A DNA stretch of 9,311 bases from Pseudomonadota bacterium (GTDB lineage: Bacteria; Pseudomonadota; Alphaproteobacteria; Rs-D84), in assembly GCA_030531915.1 (NCBI GenBank), contig JAUNMD010000031.1, positions 1 through 9,311 on the forward strand, written 5' to 3'. This document shows positions 1-6,253 of the stretch, one piece after another. The notes beneath the pieces were generated by a model. The model saw only the letters and a program-made list of their open reading frames with translations. It made no database searches and was not told the DNA's origin. A program made the position numbers and the translations under genes. Position 1 is the first letter of the stretch; each line of letters opens with the position of its first letter.

Positions 1-7
1 GTTGAGT

Positions 8-13
8 CATAAT
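8..13 (+). promoter_or_regulatory. possible -10 element of the rplM-rpsI operon
   Basis: CATAAT matches TATAAT in five of six positions and lies about 40 nt before the rplM start. A matching -35 box would lie outside the window, so the promoter cannot be confirmed. A start near position 20 would give a leader of about 33 nt carrying the AAGG Shine-Dalgarno at 39-42. Confidence 0.3.
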
Positions 14-52
14 ACGTGCTCTAAATTAGTAAAAACCTAAGGAAAACATAAA

Positions 53-526
53 ATGGCAGCGACAAAATCGTTAAAACAGTGCGAATTGGACGCCAAATGG
101 TATCTGATTGACGCAACTGACTGCACACTGGGACGTTTGGCGGCATTTACCGCAAACATTCTGCGTGGCAAGAACAAGCCAACATGGACACCAAACATGG
201 ATTGCGGTGACCACGTTATCATCATCAACGCGGACAAGGTTGCACTGTCTGGCAAAAAAGCGGACAAGACCAAATTCTTTTGGCACTCTCTGTGGACTGG
301 CAGCACCAAGGAACGCACACTAGGCCAGATGCGCAATGAAAAACCAGAACAGTTGGTTTTCAACGCTGTAAAGCGCATGATGGGTCGTCGCACAGCAGTT
401 GCTTTGGCGAACCAGCGTTTGACCAAACTGCACGTTTATGCAGGTGCGGATCACAAACACGCCGCCCAAAAACCAGTTGTTATCAACTTTGCCGAATTGA
501 ACCGTAAAAACAAAAGGGGCGAATAA
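53..526 (+). CDS. rplM: 50S ribosomal protein L13
   Basis: Large-subunit ribosomal protein that binds 23S rRNA early in assembly. The 157-residue product is slightly longer than the usual ~142-150. Visible L13 features are W-Y-x-I-D-A-T-x-x-x-L-G-R-L-A at residues 16-30, GDHVIIINADKVALSG at 52-67, and the C-terminal VYAG-x2-H-x-H-A-A-Q-x-P block at 128-141. The ATG follows AAGG at 39-42 with good spacing. Its TAA overlaps the rpsI ATG by one base (TAATG), the conserved L13-S9 operon order with translational coupling. Oddity: the conserved loop that normally reads close to M-x-P-x-G-P-L-G-R before KLxVYAG is here RMMGRRTAVALANQR, about three residues longer and without the Pro/Gly pattern. The C-terminus has a short basic tail. 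Identity is not in doubt. Confidence 0.97.
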   Translation: MAATKSLKQCELDAKWYLIDATDCTLGRLAAFTANILRGKNKPTWTPNMDCGDHVIIINADKVALSGKKADKTKFFWHSLWTGSTKERTLGQMRNEKPEQLVFNAVKRMMGRRTAVALANQRLTKLHVYAGADHKHAAQKPVVINFAELNRKNKRGE

Positions 527-1020
527 TGACAGAAGCAAAGAAAACCGCAACAGCGGCAAAAACAGTTAAAAAGGCCGCCCCAGCCAAGAAAACAGTTGCC
601 AAGAAAGCAGACGCAGCAGCAACCGTTAAATTAGCAGGCGCAACATACGCAACCGGCAAACGCAAAGATTCCATCGCACGCGTTTACTTGGTTCCGGGCA
701 AAGGCAACATCTTTGTCAACGAAATCCCAGCCGACAAATATTTCCGTCGTCCTGTGTTGCAGATGATTATTGCCCAGCCATTCGGCGTGACAAAACGCGA
801 AACCGCGTATGACATTCACGCAATGGTTATCGGTGGTGGTCTGTCTGGTCAGGCGGGTGCTGTTAAACACGGTATTTCCAAGGCATTGGAAAAGGTTGAA
901 CCAGAATTGCGTCCAGCACTGAAAGCCGCCGGATTCTTGACCCGCGACAGCCGTGTTGTTGAACGTAAGCACTTTGGTCATCACAAGGCACGTCGTTCGA
1001 CACAGTTCAGCAAACGTTAA
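526..1020 (+). CDS. rpsI: 30S ribosomal protein S9
   Basis: Small-subunit ribosomal protein whose C-terminal tail reaches toward P-site tRNA. The conserved core starts at Y-A-T-G-K-R-K-D-S-I-A-R-V (residues 41-53) and continues with GGGLSGQAGAVKHGISKAL (103-121), the A-G-F-L-T-R-D-x-R-x-x-E-R-K segment (135-148) and the invariant Q-F-S-K-R end (160-164). The core matches the ~130-residue bacterial length. Residues 1-38 form an extra Ala/Lys/Thr-rich extension, low in complexity, probably a flexible RNA-contacting tail. Shorter starts would remove only this extension, but the ATG at 526 is kept because it overlaps the rplM stop (TAATG). Second and last gene of the operon; an intrinsic terminator follows 17 bases after its stop. 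Confidence 0.97.
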   Translation: MTEAKKTATAAKTVKKAAPAKKTVAKKADAAATVKLAGATYATGKRKDSIARVYLVPGKGNIFVNEIPADKYFRRPVLQMIIAQPFGVTKRETAYDIHAMVIGGGLSGQAGAVKHGISKALEKVEPELRPALKAAGFLTRDSRVVERKHFGHHKARRSTQFSKR

Positions 1021-1037
1021 ATATTTGCGAACCGAAC

Positions 1038-1066
1038 AAAAATCCCGCACGCCGCGGGATTTTTTA
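1038..1066 (+). terminator. rho-independent terminator of rplM-rpsI
   Basis: Perfect 11-bp inverted repeat AAAAATCCCGC (1038-1048) and GCGGGATTTTT (1054-1064), loop ACGCC, followed by more T. It ends just before the tig promoter, so the operon and tig form separate units. Confidence 0.93.
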
Positions 1067-1069
1067 TTA

Positions 1070-1097
1070 TTGCGTTTATAAAAAAGTTGTGTATAAT
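1070..1097 (+). promoter_or_regulatory. tig promoter
   Basis: TTGCGT (1070-1075), 16-nt spacer, TATAAT (1092-1097). A start near 1104 gives a leader of about 20 nt holding AGGGG (1114-1118), 6 nt before the tig ATG. The -35 box overlaps the T-rich end of the upstream terminator region. Confidence 0.8.
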
Positions 1098-1124
1098 CAC
1101 ACCGCAATTACCTAGGGGAAAAGC

Positions 1125-2432
1125 ATGTTTACAAAAGAAAAAATCAAAGATTTACATTATTCCGTAAACGGAACAATTTCTGCCGCCGACGTTCAGGCCG
1201 CGGCCGATGAAATTCTGACAGAATACGGCAAAACCGCAAAAATGGCTGGTTTCCGCCCAGGGCACATTCCTTTGTCCGTTCTGCGTCAAAAATTCAATGC
1301 ATCTGCCACATCCGAAGCGGTGGACAAATTGATGAACAAAGACCTGAATGACTATGTCGCAGACAAAAAAATCCGTCTGGCCGGCGCACCAAAGGCCGAT
1401 TTGGCAGGTTGGGAATTTGGCAAAGACGTTGAATATTCCTTGGAATTTGACATTCTGCCAACATTGCCAGAAATCGATTTGGAAAAATTCACAGTGACCA
1501 AGAAAACAACCACACTGGACGAAGCAGAGGTTGACAAGGCCATTGAAAACCTGCGTCGCAGCCGCAGCACCGCTGAAAAACAGGACGAAAATTACAAGGC
1601 CGCCGATGGCGACACAGCTGTAATTGACTTCAAGGGTTTCATTGGTGACGAAGCATTCGAAGGCGGGGCCGCCGAAAAGCACCACCTGATTTTGGGTTCT
1701 GGCGCATTCATCCCAGGGTTCGAAGACCAGATTATCGGTCACAAATCCGGTGACGAATTTGACGTCAACGTTAAATTCCCAAAAGATTATCATGCTGAAA
1801 ACTTGGCCGGCAAAGACGCACGTTTCGCGGTCAAGGTTCACGAAGTTCGCAAGCACATCTTGCCAGAATTGAACGACGAATTGGCACAGGCCGTTGGTCA
1901 GGAATCCGTTGCAAAATTGCGTGAACACATTGCAAAAATCTATAACGACCAATATGCCGAGGCCGCACAGCGCGACATGCGCAACGAATTGTTGGACATC
2001 TTGGCGGACAAGGTCAAATTGGAATTGCCAGAAATCTTGGTTGACCAAGAATTGAACATGGCGAAATCAGAACACGATCGCGAACACGCACATTGCGATG
2101 ACAAATGCAAGTCCGACGACCACAAGTGGGACGAAAAGAAAGAACGCAAGGATGCCGAACGTCGCGTTAAACTGGGCTTGATTTTGGCGGAATGGGGCAC
2201 TCAGAACAAGGTTGAGGTTACCCGTGACGACCTGCAACAGGCAGTTTGGGCCGAAGCGTCCCGCTATCCAGATCCAAAGCAGGTTTTTGAATTTTACAAC
2301 AAGAACCAGAACGCTTTGGCAATGTTGCGCGGTATGATTTTCGAACGCAAGGCATTGGATGCCATGCTGACACACGTAAAACAGAAAGAAAAGGCCGTAA
2401 AGCCCGAAGAACTGTTCCAAGCAGCAAAATAA
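1125..2432 (+). CDS. tig: trigger factor, ribosome-associated chaperone and peptidyl-prolyl isomerase
   Basis: Cytoplasmic chaperone that docks at the ribosome exit tunnel and shields nascent chains. The 435-residue length fits the family. The N-terminal ribosome-binding domain carries the signature GFRPGHIP (residues 42-49). The FKBP-type isomerase domain spans about 155-240, with GDTAVIDFKGFIGDEAFEGG and the ILGSGAFIPGFEDQIIG block (189-205). The long helical C-terminal chaperone domain follows, with EFYNKNQNALAMLRG near 389-403. The ATG is supported by AGGGG 6 nt upstream. Oddity: residues 317-333 in the C-terminal domain form a His/Cys/Asp-rich stretch (H317, H321, H323, C324, C328, H333) in a segment that is usually just polar. 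In many alphaproteobacteria tig lies near clpP-clpX-lon; here it is a single gene with its own promoter and terminator. Confidence 0.95.
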   Translation: MFTKEKIKDLHYSVNGTISAADVQAAADEILTEYGKTAKMAGFRPGHIPLSVLRQKFNASATSEAVDKLMNKDLNDYVADKKIRLAGAPKADLAGWEFGKDVEYSLEFDILPTLPEIDLEKFTVTKKTTTLDEAEVDKAIENLRRSRSTAEKQDENYKAADGDTAVIDFKGFIGDEAFEGGAAEKHHLILGSGAFIPGFEDQIIGHKSGDEFDVNVKFPKDYHAENLAGKDARFAVKVHEVRKHILPELNDELAQAVGQESVAKLREHIAKIYNDQYAEAAQRDMRNELLDILADKVKLELPEILVDQELNMAKSEHDREHAHCDDKCKSDDHKWDEKKERKDAERRVKLGLILAEWGTQNKVEVTRDDLQQAVWAEASRYPDPKQVFEFYNKNQNALAMLRGMIFERKALDAMLTHVKQKEKAVKPEELFQAAK

Positions 2433-2433
2433 T

Positions 2434-2464
2434 AAAAACGCCCCATCGGGGCGTTTTTTATTAT
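2434..2464 (+). terminator. rho-independent terminator of tig
   Basis: Inverted repeat AAAAACGCCCC (2434-2444) and GGGGCGTTTTT (2448-2458), loop ATC, followed by T-rich TTATTATT. The core CGCCCC-ATC-GGGGCG-TTTTTTATT is shared with the acpS terminator. Confidence 0.93.
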
Positions 2465-2470
2465 TAGAAA

Positions 2471-2495
2471 ATAGATAATAGAGCATAGATAATAG
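2471..2495 (+). repeat. two-copy 11-bp A/T-rich direct repeat
   Basis: ATAGATAATAG occurs at 2471-2481 and 2485-2495, a 14-bp period, and is followed by ATAGT. It lies in the spacer between the tig terminator and the next hairpin. Function unknown; it may be replication slippage. Confidence 0.7.
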
Positions 2496-2497
2496 AT

Positions 2498-2517
2498 AGT
2501 GCGCCGAACGGCGCACT
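2498..2517. repeat. GC-rich hairpin behind the tig terminator
   Basis: Perfect 8-bp inverted repeat AGTGCGCC (2498-2505) and GGCGCACT (2510-2517), loop GAAC. No T-run follows, so it is not a standard intrinsic terminator. A similar extra GC hairpin follows the acpS terminator at 8121-8136. Confidence 0.7.
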
Positions 2518-2572
2518 TCATTGCTCTCTGCGCTTTTTATCACGGCGGCGCGTCAGCGGGGATGGAATTTCC

Positions 2573-2601
2573 TTGCGTTTTCAAAAAAAATCCCGTATAA
2601 T
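2573..2601 (+). promoter_or_regulatory. rpsA promoter
   Basis: TTGCGT (2573-2578), 17-nt spacer, TATAAT (2596-2601), close to consensus. Transcription should start near 2608, leaving a 5' leader of about 120 nt. The TTG of the -35 box is also the first possible start codon of the open frame that runs into rpsA, so that longer start is not transcribed. Confidence 0.85.
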
Positions 2602-2607
2602 CCGTCT

Positions 2608-2728
2608 GGTTTTGCGGGTGGGCGCATTACCAATCCGACTAACCCCACAAGTCCCCCAGAGATTTTTGGATGGCTATGCCACCCAAAGCATCTGTGAAGG
2701 GTGGCAAACTTTGTATGAAATTTCTCTT
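2608..2728 (+). promoter_or_regulatory. structured rpsA leader with competing hairpins
   Basis: GCCACCC (2678-2684) and GGGTGGC (2699-2705) make a perfect 7-bp hairpin with a 14-nt loop. GGGTGG at 2616-2621 can pair with the same CCACCC, and GTGGG at 2618-2622 can pair with CCCAC at 2644-2648, so alternative folds exist. The 20 nt before the ATG are TTTGTATGAAATTTCTCTT-like with no Shine-Dalgarno. In Escherichia coli, S1 represses its own mRNA through a structured leader that lacks a strong Shine-Dalgarno. A similar autoregulation is inferred here, not shown. Confidence 0.5.
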
Positions 2729-4417
2729 ATGAAAGATTTATCCAAAGATTTATTCAACCCAATATCCGGCGAAGATTTCGTCCAGATGTTCGACAAGGAC
2801 TATGGCGCACAGGAAACTTTGCAGGGTTATGCAACCAAGGGTACTGTCAAAGACATTCGCGGTGATTTCGCGATGGTTGACGTTGGTCTGAAATCCGAAG
2901 GCCGCGTTCCATTGAAAGAATTTGGCGCATCTGTCCCATCTGTTGGCGACATTATCGATGTCTTTGTTGAACGCTATGAATCCCGCGAAGGGACAGCAGT
3001 TCTGTCATACACCAAAGCCCGCGCTGAAAAAGCATGGAAAGATTTGGAAAAGACAGTTGCCGAAGGCGTTGACCCAGAAGGTACAATTATCGACGTTGTC
3101 CGCGGTGGTTACACCGTTGACTTGGGTGGTGTATTTGCATTTATGCCATCGTCCCAGGTTGACCACAAACCAGTTCGCGATGCAAAATCGTTGATTGGCT
3201 TGAAAGACAAATTCCGCGTTTTGAAAATGGACGCATTGCGCACAAACGCAATCGTATCACGTCGCGCGATTCAGTCCGATTCTATCGCGGCTGCACAACG
3301 CGAAGCGATGAAGAACATCACATTGGGTGCTGTTATCGAAGGCACAGTCAAGAACATCACAGATTACGGTGTGTTCGTTGATTTGGGTGGTGTTGATGGT
3401 TTGCTGCACGTTACCGACCTGTCTTGGAAACGCGTAAATCACCCACGCGAATTGGTTCACGTTGGTGAAAAAATCAAGGTCAAGGTTATCCAGTTCGACC
3501 CAGAATCCCACCGTATTTCGTTGGGTGCGAAACAGTTGGAAGCCGACCCATGGGATACAGCATCCCGCGCATTCAATGTTGGCGACACAGTATCGGGCAA
3601 GGTTTCATCCATCACCGATTACGGCGCATTCATTGATTTGGGCAACAATATCGAAGGTCTGGTTCACATGTCTGAACTGTCTTGGACAAACAAGAACATT
3701 CACCCAAGCAAAGTTTTGCAGGCGGGTCAGGATGTCAACGTTGTTGTCTTGGGCATTGATCAGGAAAAACGCCGCATTTCGTTGGGCTACAAACAACTGC
3801 AACCAAATCCATGGAAACAGTTTGCAGAAACCCACAACGTTGGCGATGTTGTAACTGGCCCAATCAAGAACACCACAGAATTTGGTCTGTTTGTTCAGTT
3901 GACCCCAGAATTGGACGGTATGGTTCACATTTCCGACCTGTCTTGGAACAAACTGGACGAAGAAGAATTGAAAAAGTTCGTTCGTGGCCAAGAAGTAACA
4001 GCGAAAATTTTGGACATCAATCCAGAAAAAGAACGCGTTACACTGGGCATCAAACAGTTGACCGAAAGTGCCGACAATGCACACGTTGCCATCAAGAAAG
4101 GCGCGGTTGTGTCCGGTACTGTTTCTGAAATCACACCAGACGAATTGATTTTGGCATTGCCAAACGAAATCCGTGGTGTTATTCGTCGCACAGACCTGTC
4201 ACGCGAAAAAGCGGAACAGGACACCAGCAAATTCAAAGTGGGCGACACAGTCGAAGCATCTGTTGTTTCCGTTGAAGACAACACTGTTAAACTGTCCATC
4301 CGCGCATTGCAGGTGACCCTGGAAAAGCAGGCCGTCAAAGAATACGCCAACCAGGCCGACAGCGGCTCTGTCTTGGGCGACATCTTGGGCGCGGCGATTG
4401 AAAACAGCAAAAAATAA
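2729..4417 (+). CDS. rpsA: 30S ribosomal protein S1
   Basis: RNA-binding ribosomal protein that captures and unfolds mRNA at the 30S platform. The 562-residue product is close to the 557 of Escherichia coli and has six S1 (OB-fold) repeats. They begin at about residues 33, 118, 205, 290, 378 and 466. The middle ones carry the typical G-x-V-x-x-I-T-D-Y-G-x-F-V/I-D-L-G, then G-L-x-H-x-x-x-L-S-W, then R-I-S-L-G-x-K-Q-L pattern. Repeats 1, 2 and 6 are degenerate, as usual for S1. The ATG at 2729 (MKDLSKDLF) was chosen because the 52 codons upstream in frame overlap the promoter and leader and do not resemble S1. The usual alphaproteobacterial partners (cmk upstream, ihfB downstream) are absent. 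Confidence 0.95.
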   Translation: MKDLSKDLFNPISGEDFVQMFDKDYGAQETLQGYATKGTVKDIRGDFAMVDVGLKSEGRVPLKEFGASVPSVGDIIDVFVERYESREGTAVLSYTKARAEKAWKDLEKTVAEGVDPEGTIIDVVRGGYTVDLGGVFAFMPSSQVDHKPVRDAKSLIGLKDKFRVLKMDALRTNAIVSRRAIQSDSIAAAQREAMKNITLGAVIEGTVKNITDYGVFVDLGGVDGLLHVTDLSWKRVNHPRELVHVGEKIKVKVIQFDPESHRISLGAKQLEADPWDTASRAFNVGDTVSGKVSSITDYGAFIDLGNNIEGLVHMSELSWTNKNIHPSKVLQAGQDVNVVVLGIDQEKRRISLGYKQLQPNPWKQFAETHNVGDVVTGPIKNTTEFGLFVQLTPELDGMVHISDLSWNKLDEEELKKFVRGQEVTAKILDINPEKERVTLGIKQLTESADNAHVAIKKGAVVSGTVSEITPDELILALPNEIRGVIRRTDLSREKAEQDTSKFKVGDTVEASVVSVEDNTVKLSIRALQVTLEKQAVKEYANQADSGSVLGDILGAAIENSKK

Positions 4418-4436
4418 TTTACGTTTGTAAATTATT
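4413..4436 (+). repeat. A/T hairpin across the rpsA stop codon
   Basis: Perfect 10-bp inverted repeat AATAATTTAC (4413-4422) and GTAAATTATT (4427-4436), loop GTTT. It includes the rpsA TAA stop and lies 3 nt before the terminator stem. It might protect the mRNA 3' end or limit readthrough; its role is unknown. Confidence 0.75.
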
Positions 4437-4439
4437 CCT

Positions 4440-4470
4440 AAAATCCCCGACACCATTGTCGGGGATTTTT
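4440..4470 (+). terminator. rho-independent terminator of rpsA
   Basis: Perfect 13-bp inverted repeat AAAATCCCCGACA (4440-4452) and TGTCGGGGATTTT (4457-4469), loop CCAT, ending in five T. Confidence 0.95.
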
Positions 4471-4511
4471 ATTACCAGATCCCGCCGTTCTGCGCACATA
4501 TATCGTCATTC

Positions 4512-4540
4512 TTGTATCACTTTTTATTTTATGGTATAAT
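4512..4540 (+). promoter_or_regulatory. adk promoter
   Basis: TTGTAT (4512-4517), 17-nt spacer, TATAAT (4535-4540) preceded by TGG (extended -10 like). The adk ATG begins 10 nt after the -10 box, so a start at 4546-4548 leaves only 2-4 nt of untranslated leader. Confidence 0.85.
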
Positions 4541-4549
4541 ACATGCGCT

Positions 4550-5113
4550 ATGAAGACAGATAAAAACGAATTATTGGTTTTAATGGGTGCACCCGGTGCG
4601 GGCAAGGGGACGTTTGCGCGTCTGCTGCGCCAGCGTTGCGAGTTTAACTATATCGAAACCGGCGCGATTCTGCGCGAAATGCCGGCGGATTCGGAAATAG
4701 GGCGTTTGATTGCACGGGGCGATTTTGTACCCGACAAATACTTGTTCGATTTGATGCAATCAAAAATCACCCCAGACCGCGATGTGTTGCTGGACGGATT
4801 TCCACGCACATTGGCACAGGCAAAATGGTTGGTCGATACATACGCCGATAAATTTAACGTTCACGTGATGTATTTGAATGTGCCGTGCGATGTTATTTTA
4901 CAGCGTCTGCAACGCCGCCTGAACGCGGGCAGTGCGCGCGCCGACGACAACGACGCCGCGGTTGTTCAACACCGCTTGGACAAATTCAACGAAACAACAA
5001 TGCCTGCGATTGATTGGTTGCGCACGGCGGGCGGAATCCATTTTTCTGATGTTGATGTCAGTGCCGACGCCGCCGAAGATAACTTTGTAAATATATTGGC
5101 CGCATTGGATTAA
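4550..5113 (+). CDS. adk: adenylate kinase (short-lid type)
   Basis: Cytoplasmic nucleoside monophosphate kinase, ATP + AMP to 2 ADP, which keeps adenine nucleotides in balance. The P-loop GAPGAGKGT is at residues 13-21. The AMP-binding Y-I-E-T-G-A-I-L-R is at 34-42, DGFPRT at 82-87 and the basic/acidic R-R-L...R-A-D-D-N segment at 122-134. At 187 residues, with a very short lid and no zinc cysteines, it fits the short bacterial form. Oddity: the usual TGDMLR reads TGAILR, losing the Asp. There is no Shine-Dalgarno and the ATG is nearly at the transcription start, so the mRNA appears leaderless. A six-codon frame starting at ATG 4543 overlaps the start out of frame. adk usually sits beside secY in the ribosomal cluster; a paralogous NMP kinase cannot be excluded. 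Confidence 0.88.
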   Translation: MKTDKNELLVLMGAPGAGKGTFARLLRQRCEFNYIETGAILREMPADSEIGRLIARGDFVPDKYLFDLMQSKITPDRDVLLDGFPRTLAQAKWLVDTYADKFNVHVMYLNVPCDVILQRLQRRLNAGSARADDNDAAVVQHRLDKFNETTMPAIDWLRTAGGIHFSDVDVSADAAEDNFVNILAALD

Positions 5114-5139
5114 AAAAAACGCCCATACGGGCGTTTTTT
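5114..5139. terminator. shared bidirectional terminator between adk and corA
   Basis: Inverted repeat AAAAAACGCCC (5114-5124) and GGGCGTTTTTT (5129-5139), loop ATAC. With A-runs on one side and T-runs on the other it can stop transcription from adk (+) and from the convergent corA (-), whose stop codon is only 2 nt away. Confidence 0.92.
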
Positions 5140-5141
5140 GT

Positions 5142-6026
5142 TTACACGACACGACGTCGCATCAAATTAAACATCGCAAACCCCAGCAACAAAATCATTA
5201 TTGCAATCAAGATTGTCGATGCGGTCTGTTCATATTCCGCAAATGGCAATTTCATATTCATGCCATAGAATCCCACCACAACCGTTGGCACGGCCAAAAT
5301 AATGCTCCACATGGTCAAACGATTGACGTACATGTTCGAATCCATATTGATGACGCTTTCAAATGTTTCTTTGATAGATTTCAGCATCTTGCTGTACGAC
5401 GTCACAACCTCGGTCGCCTGTGCCAATTCAATGCGTGCATCTTCTAACAAATCTTCGGCATCTTCGGATTTTACAAAACCACGCATTTTTTCCAGTTTGT
5501 CCAGCACCGCCACATTGCCCTTGATGCCCGCCATATACAGGGTATAACTGTTTTCAACCTCTAACAACGCCAACAGGTTGCGACGACGCACGCGTTCCAG
5601 CAACGCCTGCTTGGATTCCAAAACGCGCTTGTTCAATTCTTTCAAGAAACGCAGGTACGATTCCGCAATATAATAAATAATATTCAGAATAAATTCTTCA
5701 CGCGTCGTCTTTTCGTCTTTCTTGATTTTGTCCAGCAAATCGCAACGCTTGCGACACACGGTAATCACGCGCGATGTGGAATAAATAATCGACAACGGTT
5801 CGGTATGCCACAACGTGTCCGTTTCGCGATTGATAATTGGGAAACGAACAATTATAACCTTATAGTCATCTTCGACCTCGATACGTGGTTGCTCGTCGGG
5901 GTCTAGAATGTCCGATATAGTATCTTCGTCAATCTTGTATTCTGTTTGCAGTTTTTCAAAATCTTCGTGATCAGGGTTTCCGACGTTCACCCAAGAGAAT
6001 GATTTTAACTTTTCCGTAACAAACAT
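5142..6026 (-). CDS. corA: CorA-family magnesium/divalent cation transporter
   Basis: Inner-membrane pentameric channel-type transporter for Mg2+ or related ions. The N-terminal cytoplasmic alpha/beta domain has the acidic CorA stretch D-E-D-T-I-S-D-I-L-D-P-D-E-Q-P-R-I-E (about 33-50). A long charged helical stalk follows (about 105-230). Two C-terminal membrane spans lie at about 236-255 and 268-289, with the selectivity motif Y-G-M-N at 254-257 at the end of the first. The tail is basic (MRRRVV), as expected for a cytoplasmic C-terminus. The ATG at 6026 is preferred because AGGGG (6034-6038) lies 7 nt away; the in-frame ATG at 6032 would touch it. That gives 294 residues. The loop after GMN is MKLPFAEYEQ, lacking the Glu next to GMN seen in classical CorA, so ion preference is uncertain. 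No operon partner. Confidence 0.93.
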   Translation of the reverse strand: MFVTEKLKSFSWVNVGNPDHEDFEKLQTEYKIDEDTISDILDPDEQPRIEVEDDYKVIIVRFPIINRETDTLWHTEPLSIIYSTSRVITVCRKRCDLLDKIKKDEKTTREEFILNIIYYIAESYLRFLKELNKRVLESKQALLERVRRRNLLALLEVENSYTLYMAGIKGNVAVLDKLEKMRGFVKSEDAEDLLEDARIELAQATEVVTSYSKMLKSIKETFESVINMDSNMYVNRLTMWSIILAVPTVVVGFYGMNMKLPFAEYEQTASTILIAIMILLLGFAMFNLMRRRVV

Positions 6027-6067
6027 GGCCATTCCCCTTTGTACTGCTGTAAAAATTTAACGCAGGT

Positions 6068-6096
6068 ATTCTAGCCCACGATTTGCAAAAAATCAA
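6068..6096 (-). promoter_or_regulatory. corA promoter
   Basis: On the minus strand TTGATT (6096-6091), 17-nt spacer, TAGAAT (6073-6068). Start near 6061 gives a leader of about 35 nt that holds the AGGGG Shine-Dalgarno. Confidence 0.7.
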
Positions 6097-6142
6097 TCAA
6101 ATCTGGGAAATCATACCGATATTTTTTCGTGCGCGTTGCGGT

Positions 6143-6148
6143 TATAAT
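6143..6148 (+). promoter_or_regulatory. -10 element of the 32-residue microprotein gene
   Basis: Perfect TATAAT. No good -35 box is visible at 16-18 nt (T-rich sequence near 6120-6126). The ATG at 6155 starts 7 nt after the -10, exactly where transcription is expected to start. Confidence 0.6.
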
Positions 6149-6154
6149 ACACAT

Positions 6155-6253
6155 ATGAAAGCACAAACAAACTCTTTCACAATCGCACGATACCTGTTGT
6201 TGGGATTGGGTATAATGCTGTGCGTGTGGTTTATATTTTTTGTAGCGAAATAA
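6155..6253 (+). CDS. unrecognised 32-residue single-span membrane microprotein
   Basis: Not recognised. The 32-codon frame encodes a short polar N-terminus with K2 and R12, then a continuous hydrophobic span of about residues 13-31 (YLLLGLGIMLCVWFIFFVA) and a final Lys, the layout of a small single-pass membrane protein. There is no Shine-Dalgarno, but a perfect TATAAT ends 7 nt before the ATG, so the mRNA would begin at the start codon (leaderless). Its TAA is followed without a gap by the reverse-strand stop of the convergent gene (TAATTA at 6251-6256), leaving no room for a terminator between them. A chance frame is possible; the promoter, length of the span and lack of space make a real gene more likely than not. 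Confidence 0.55.
   Translation: MKAQTNSFTIARYLLLGLGIMLCVWFIFFVAK

Noticed and set aside
631..1107. 158-codon minus-strand frame across rpsI and its terminator
   Set aside because: Shadow of rpsI that would have to cross the terminator hairpin; no supporting signals.
1152..2048. 298-codon frame antisense to tig
   Set aside because: It mirrors the codon bias of tig, has no promoter or ribosome site, and its Cys/Phe/Val-rich composition is typical of an antisense shadow.
2573..2728. N-terminal extension of S1 starting at TTG 2573
   Set aside because: It overlaps the -35 and -10 boxes and the leader, and does not resemble S1.
3605..4084. Antisense frames of about 160 codons inside rpsA
   Set aside because: They follow the repeated S1-domain sequence in another frame, with repeated peptide pieces that reflect the S1 repeats.
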